From positions 122,307 to 186,306 of the forward strand of contig CAMRSM010000002.1 of NCBI GenBank assembly GCA_947053345.1: DNA of 64,000 nucleotides, given 5' to 3'. The position numbers and the translations under genes were made by a program. This document shows, in pieces, positions 59,800 through 64,000 of this stretch; within the stretch, counting starts at the first letter, position 1, and the number at the start of each line of letters is the position of its first letter. Below the pieces are notes generated by a model that was given only the letters and a program-made list of their open reading frames with translations, was not told the origin of the DNA and searched no databases. This DNA comes from an uncultured Lachnospiraceae bacterium (GTDB taxonomy: Bacteria > Bacillota > Clostridia > Lachnospirales > Lachnospiraceae).

Positions 59800-61325
59800 A
59801 CGTCAAACGCACCCCCTTCCTCTTCCTCAGTGAACCCTTTTTTCTTTTTGCGCCACTTATTGAAAAAGACAATCCCTGCGACCATAAGAATCAGCACGGT
59901 CAGGATCACGCCAAGGTATTCTTTCAGGAATTCATTTCGGTATCTGCGGTAGGCAACCGAATAATACTGGCGGCTCATGCCGATGCGCAGATATTTCATC
60001 GCCTGCACGTTGTCGCCCGATGTCAGATACGCCTTGCCGATGCCGACATTCGCCAGCTCGTTGTTCTCATCGAGCATCAGCACCTGCTTCCAGAGATCGA
60101 CCGCGAGCGTCTCGTCGCCGTCATATCGCAGGCTGACCGCCTGGTTGATCAGGTCGCCGTACTGTGTCTCAGTGAAGACTAACATCTCCTTGCGGTAGGA
60201 GTCAAGCACGATGATCTTGTCACCGATCGCCTCGATCGCCACCGGTGTGGTAAATGTCCCTGCCTGTGTGCCCAGGCCGCCGAAGATGTACAGAAGGTTG
60301 CCCTCATGGTCGTAGGTAAAGATGCGCCCGCGCTTGGAGTCAAGCAGCGAATAGATGCCCTTGTCGCGGTATACAACATCGACGATCGTCGATACGCCGC
60401 TGTAATCGGAAGTGCCGTTTGTAAGGATGTCACCGCCGACATTCGCGTTCTCTCCCTTGCGGATGACATCCTCGCCCTTCGGGTTCAGGCGGCGGACTGC
60501 CTGAATGCCGTTCGAGTCAAAGTTCGACGCGTAGACGAAACCGTCCGCATCAATGTCGATCCCGGTGAACTCAGTCGGAATGAAGAGCTGCTGCCGGCTT
60601 CTCTGCTCTTTTGTGGAAAGTTTCCTCCAGAGTTTCTCCCACGGCGTGATGTTGACCTTTACCGTGCCGAAGAAGCCGGTGAACTCACCTTCGCTCTCAA
60701 ATACCATAATACCCTGGAACATACGCCGCGCAATGCAGTAAACGCGGTCCGCATAGTCCACTGTGACCTTTAACGGATTGAAGACAAAATCATCTTCAAG
60801 GACATCGGAGGTCGGGTTGCTGATGGTCTTCACAAAAGAAAGGTCATCCTCCTCAAGCACCACGATCCTGCCGTTGTCGGAGTCCGCGATATAAATCTGC
60901 CCGTTCTCCGAAACACACACGCCGTACGGCGATTTGAACGTGTCGGCCTGCCCGTCATGTTCAAAGGATTCAATGACACGCAGCACCTTCGTCAGGGAAT
61001 TATCCACTACCACGACACGGTTGTTCCCGGTATCGGCAATGTAGACATCCCCGCTCGGCGACACGCACAGATCCTGCGGGTTTAAGAAACTCCCGATGCC
61101 CAATGTTGTCCCGGAAACACTGTTGTCCGGGATGTACGGTGCCGGCGTGAACACAATATTTTCCCAGTAATCATAATTGTAAGAGTCGTAAGGCACGATC
61201 GTGTCGGCCTTTGCCATCGCAGGCTCTGTGAGCATACATACGGAGAGGGCTGTGATGACGATTTTTTTCCAAAGCGTTGCGAAACACAACGCTTTTGGCG
61301 ATGCTTTTAATCTCATTTTTTTCAA
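59796..61325 (-). CDS. NHL-repeat beta-propeller protein with C-terminal TPR-like and membrane segments
   Basis: A 509-aa exported protein. An N-terminal signal peptide or anchor (KIVITALSVCMLTEPAMAKA) is followed by NHL repeats over about residues 70-390: LNPQDLCVSPSGDVYIADTG, FKSPYGVCVSENGQIYIADS, and FTTPVAIEAIGDKIIVLDSY. A TPR-like unit (AVDLWKQVLMLDENNELANV) comes next, then a single membrane helix (LGVILTVLILMVAGIVFF) with a charged tail. The start is probably TTG 61325, 5 nt after GGAGGGG; ATG 61316 is the alternative. It sits between two permease pairs and may bind glycans or scaffold the importer. Confidence 0.82.
   Translation of the reverse strand: MKKMRLKASPKALCFATLWKKIVITALSVCMLTEPAMAKADTIVPYDSYNYDYWENIVFTPAPYIPDNSVSGTTLGIGSFLNPQDLCVSPSGDVYIADTGNNRVVVVDNSLTKVLRVIESFEHDGQADTFKSPYGVCVSENGQIYIADSDNGRIVVLEEDDLSFVKTISNPTSDVLEDDFVFNPLKVTVDYADRVYCIARRMFQGIMVFESEGEFTGFFGTVKVNITPWEKLWRKLSTKEQRSRQQLFIPTEFTGIDIDADGFVYASNFDSNGIQAVRRLNPKGEDVIRKGENANVGGDILTNGTSDYSGVSTIVDVVYRDKGIYSLLDSKRGRIFTYDHEGNLLYIFGGLGTQAGTFTTPVAIEAIGDKIIVLDSYRKEMLVFTETQYGDLINQAVSLRYDGDETLAVDLWKQVLMLDENNELANVGIGKAYLTSGDNVQAMKYLRIGMSRQYYSVAYRRYRNEFLKEYLGVILTVLILMVAGIVFFNKWRKKKKGFTEEEEGGAFDV
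61271..61295 (-). other. Perfect 9-bp hairpin within the start of the NHL gene
   Basis: AAAGCGTTG (61271-61279) and CAACGCTTT (61287-61295) are perfect arms with a 7-nt loop, at codons 11-19 of the gene. So close to the ribosome binding site, it could modulate translation or mRNA processing between the permease and NHL parts of the operon. Confidence 0.5.
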
Positions 61326-61341
61326 ACTTACCCCTCCTTCA

Positions 61342-62235
61342 TCAGTCTTTCATACCCGATGTGGTCATCGTCTCGATGACGTTGCTCTGGCAGATCAGGA
61401 AGAAAATGATCGGGATGGCTGCGATAATAAAAGATACCGCTGCCGCCGCGCCGGCTCTCGCCGTGCCGCCCGCCGTGATCTGCTGCAGCGAATACTGCAG
61501 CGGCTTTAGTTCCTCACTGCGAAGGAACTGGTTACCGGTCTGCGCCCACATCTGCTGGAACTGGAAAATCGCGAGCGTCAGCCACGCAGGCTTAACGTTC
61601 GGCATGACCATCGTCCAGAACGTGCGGAACTCCGAAGCGCCGTCAAGCCTTGCCGACTCAAGCAGCGAATTCGGGATCTGCTCCATGAACTGCTTCATAA
61701 GGTAAAGTCCCATACCGTACTGCCATGCCGGCAGGATCAGTGCCAGATAAGTATTGTTCATCCCAAGCCAAGTAACAATCATGTAATTCGGAATCTGCGT
61801 TACATTGTAGGAGAACATCATCGAGAGCACAACCAGGCTGAAAACAATCTTCTTGCCCGGGAAATTATGCTTTGCAAGCGGGTACGCCGCAAAGGATGCC
61901 ACGATGACATGCCCCACCGTACCGGAAACCGTGATGATCAAGGTGTTTAGTATGTACCGGGAGAACGGAACCCACGAATCGTTCATCAAAACGAATAGGT
62001 CGGAAAAATTCTCCATCGTCGGGTTTTTTACAAAAACGCGCGGCGGGTACTGGAAAATCTCATCGAGCGGCTTTAATGCGTTGTTGACGATCATGACGAG
62101 CGGCAGCGCCATAAAAATACCGCAGATGAACATCAGGAAGAAGAGCATTCCGTTGCCGGCTTTGGAACGGTTGAGCTGCTTCTGCTTTTTATAATTTACT
62201 TTTTTCGGTTTCTTATATCCAGCTTTGTCTGCCAA
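61342..62235 (-). CDS. ABC sugar transporter permease (MalG type), second importer
   Basis: A 297-aa permease with six membrane segments and EAA loop SLLESARLDGASEFRTFWTM. It begins with a basic stretch (YKKPKKVNYKKQKQLNR) and a first helix MLFFLMFICGIFMALPLVMI. It starts directly after the stop of its partner at 62236, with no spacer, so the two are translationally coupled. Along with the binding protein at 63209 this forms an importer separate from the one at 50724-56513. Confidence 0.92.
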   Translation of the reverse strand: MADKAGYKKPKKVNYKKQKQLNRSKAGNGMLFFLMFICGIFMALPLVMIVNNALKPLDEIFQYPPRVFVKNPTMENFSDLFVLMNDSWVPFSRYILNTLIITVSGTVGHVIVASFAAYPLAKHNFPGKKIVFSLVVLSMMFSYNVTQIPNYMIVTWLGMNNTYLALILPAWQYGMGLYLMKQFMEQIPNSLLESARLDGASEFRTFWTMVMPNVKPAWLTLAIFQFQQMWAQTGNQFLRSEELKPLQYSLQQITAGGTARAGAAAAVSFIIAAIPIIFFLICQSNVIETMTTSGMKD

Positions 62236-63189
62236 TTACTCTCCCACCCTTCCTAATACTTTTTGTACGAACTTGTTCGTCCCTACCATGAGCAGGAACA
62301 AAACGGTTGCGATCGCCGAAGCGTAACCCATCTCGTAGCGCGTCGAGCTGTAGTCGAGAAGGTGGGTCACGACGGTCGCACCGGCATAGTTGACGGACGG
62401 GTTACCCGCTAACTGGATGGAGATATCCGCCACCGCGAACGACTGCGTGATCTGCATCACGGCACCGAACATAAGCTGCGGCTTCATGGACGGAAGGGTG
62501 ACAAACCAAAGTTCCTGCCAGCGGTTCTTCACGCCGTCCATCGCCGCCGCCTCATAAAGCGATTTGTCCACAGTCTGCAACCCGGCGATGAACGAGAGGA
62601 AGCCCGTGCCGAGCGACAGCCAGAGCTGTACGACAATCAGAACCGGAAGCACGTATTTCTCGGTCTGCATCCACAAGATCGGCTCATCCAAAAAGCCCAT
62701 CTTGATCAGGATACCGTTTAACCAGCCGGTCTTGCCCGGATTTAAGATGATGTTCCAAACCAGGTACGCCTGCCCGCAGATGGACGGGGCGTAAAAGATC
62801 AGGGTCAGAAACGCGCGCAGTTTACCGCGGAATTCGTTGATGATCCACGCGAACAGCACACAGAGAATGTAGCTCACCGGCCCGGTGATGACTGCAAAGA
62901 GCAGCGTATTTTTCAGGGCGATCATAAAGATATCATCATCAAGGAACAGCTTGACATAGTTTGCCCAACCGACAAAATCCGGGGCTTCGAGCATATTAAA
63001 GTACGTAAAGCTCAGTCCGATGGACACTAACACCGGGGCGATCGTAAAAAAGGTAAACAGGATCAGGTACGGTGCTAACATCAGATAGGAGGTCCTGCTT
63101 TTTTTCATACGGTTCCAGAGCTTTCCCTCTTTTTTCGCTTTTTCCATATTCGCGTCGAGCACTGCCGCATTGGCGTTGTTTTTACCCAT
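62236..63189 (-). CDS. ABC sugar transporter permease (MalF type), second importer
   Basis: A 317-aa permease with six membrane segments. YLMLAPYLILFTFFTIAPVL is the first helix, and the EAA loop is SLYEAAAMDGVKNRWQELWF. ATG 63189 follows AAAGGAGGAGG; 23 upstream codons in the same frame are rejected. The N-terminus is charged (KAKKEGKLWNRMKKSR). It lies 19 bp after the binding-protein gene. Partner of the 61342 permease. Confidence 0.92.
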   Translation of the reverse strand: MGKNNANAAVLDANMEKAKKEGKLWNRMKKSRTSYLMLAPYLILFTFFTIAPVLVSIGLSFTYFNMLEAPDFVGWANYVKLFLDDDIFMIALKNTLLFAVITGPVSYILCVLFAWIINEFRGKLRAFLTLIFYAPSICGQAYLVWNIILNPGKTGWLNGILIKMGFLDEPILWMQTEKYVLPVLIVVQLWLSLGTGFLSFIAGLQTVDKSLYEAAAMDGVKNRWQELWFVTLPSMKPQLMFGAVMQITQSFAVADISIQLAGNPSVNYAGATVVTHLLDYSSTRYEMGYASAIATVLFLLMVGTNKFVQKVLGRVGE

Positions 63190-63208
63190 TTTTAAAGCCT
63201 CCTCCTTT

Positions 63209-64000
63209 CTACTTTTCTTCATAAAGCGGAAGGCTGAATTCCTTGCGCTTATAGTCAATCTCCGAGTTGATCAGGAGAACCTTATCCATCAGTTCCTCCC
63301 TCGGCGATACCGAATCCGGCTTGGTTGTCACGCGGTAGAACGCATTGTTGACATTTCGCCAGGAGAAATATCCGCCCGGAACCTGCGGGATCCCCCGCAC
63401 CTGCGAGAACTGCTGCATCAGGGCTTCCCGCTCGGTATTCGGCCAAGGGAGCGCCTCAAACGCTTCAAGGTTCGCCGTCGCGATACGCGCCGCGGAACCC
63501 ATCAGGGACTCCATCTCACGGCCGTACTCGATCTGCGTGTCCGCCGAAGTCCACCACTTTAAAAATTCCCACGAAGCATTCTTATCCGCATTGTCCTGCA
63601 TCATGATACATGCCGCGCCGGTACTGCCGACCGTGTTGTCAACCGTGCCGTCCCCGCGCATGACACCCGGAACCGGAGCCATGCCCCACAGACCCTTGAT
63701 ATCCGGTGCGGATACCTGCAGGTTGTTGTACAGTGTATAGTCCGCTATAATGATCGGGCACTCGCCGAGGCGGAAACGCTCGTCAACGACCGTCGCCTGG
63801 TCAAGCTTATAATCCGTATAAAACTCGCAGTATTCCTTGAACGCGTTAATCGCCGCGTCCGAGTCGAGCGCCGAGCGGGACGCGTCTTCATTGTAATAGT
63901 CGCCGCCGTTTTGGTAGAGGATCATCGCAAAGATATTCTCGCCCGGCAGCATACCGATCTCCATCTGGTTTTTGCTCAAAACCGTCATAACGACTTTGAC
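63209..64000 (-). CDS. ABC sugar transporter solute-binding protein, partial (N-terminus beyond window)
   Basis: The C-terminal 263 residues of an extracellular binding protein; the frame is open to the window edge. It contains GECPIIIADYTLYNNLQVSA, GLWGMAPVPGVMRGDGTVDN, and WEFLKWWTSADTQIEYGREM, which is the usual end of family 1 sugar-binding proteins. The signal peptide and ligand-facing first lobe are not visible. Similar proteins in this gene context are often unusually long. It is the receptor for the second permease pair. Confidence 0.87.
   Translation of the reverse strand, partial: VKVVMTVLSKNQMEIGMLPGENIFAMILYQNGGDYYNEDASRSALDSDAAINAFKEYCEFYTDYKLDQATVVDERFRLGECPIIIADYTLYNNLQVSAPDIKGLWGMAPVPGVMRGDGTVDNTVGSTGAACIMMQDNADKNASWEFLKWWTSADTQIEYGREMESLMGSAARIATANLEAFEALPWPNTEREALMQQFSQVRGIPQVPGGYFSWRNVNNAFYRVTTKPDSVSPREELMDKVLLINSEIDYKRKEFSLPLYEEK

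Noticed and set aside
1..64000. tRNA, rRNA, CRISPR, prophage or complete transposase genes
   Set aside because: None seen by eye on either strand; a covariance-model scan would be needed to exclude small structured RNAs.

Overview
The window looks like a chromosomal segment of a gut-type Clostridia, most likely a Lachnospiraceae relative. The grounds are strong AGGAGG-type ribosome binding sites, moderate G+C, and a beta-mannan utilisation gene set like that described in Roseburia. Almost every gene lies on the minus strand, so operons read from high to low coordinates. No tRNA, rRNA, CRISPR array or phage gene was seen.

Region 1 (1-4.5 kb) is a small housekeeping operon. From a TTGACT-N17-TATAAT promoter at 4487-4515 it reads: an SseB-like protein with an EF-Tu-domain-2-like module, RsmE (16S rRNA methyltransferase), a NifS/IscS-type cysteine desulfurase, and a partial DUF2262-like protein. 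A 27-bp perfect palindrome at 4961-5021, acting as a two-way terminator, separates it from region 2.

Region 2 (5.2-29.6 kb) is a surface-glycan locus in one direction. An almost complete CMP-legionaminic acid pathway of the GDP-sugar type is present (PtmE, LegB, LegC, LegH, LegG, LegI, LegF), with a PtmG/WbpG-type N-acetyl sugar amidotransferase that suggests an acetamidino derivative. Upstream of it are a flippase, a polymerase-like protein and glycosyltransferases. Further upstream is a separate sugar-acylation and initiation module: PglE-like aminotransferase, LpxD-like acyltransferase, PglC-like phosphoglycosyltransferase, PIG-L deacetylase, acyl carrier protein, FabG-like reductase and acyl-adenylating ligase. 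Four G9-G10 homopolymers occur in coding strands of this locus and nowhere else in the window. Two are mid-gene and two are near gene 3' ends, which is the signature of slipped-strand phase variation. A serine-acetyltransferase-like gene is internally deleted and frameshifted.

Region 3 (29.6-36 kb) is accessory DNA: a helicase with five helicase-associated repeats, a 435-bp MITE-like element with 32-bp perfect terminal inverted repeats and a consensus promoter inside it, a GNAT acetyltransferase, an unrecognised 300-aa protein, an 86-bp exact direct repeat, and an AraC/GyrI-like regulator.

Region 4 (36-64 kb) is a beta-mannan/mannoside utilisation locus: two SGNH esterases (one with two catalytic domains), a phosphohexomutase, two GH130 phosphorylases, an AGE-family epimerase, two pairs of sugar ABC permeases, two solute-binding proteins, a repeat-bearing surface lipoprotein, and a DUF5696/YIP1/NHL membrane trio of unknown role. 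The expected chemistry is import of acetylated manno-oligosaccharides, deacetylation, epimerisation of mannobiose to mannosyl-glucose, phosphorolysis to mannose 1-phosphate, and mutase conversion to mannose 6-phosphate. The extracellular mannanase, ATPase and LacI-type regulator are not in the window.
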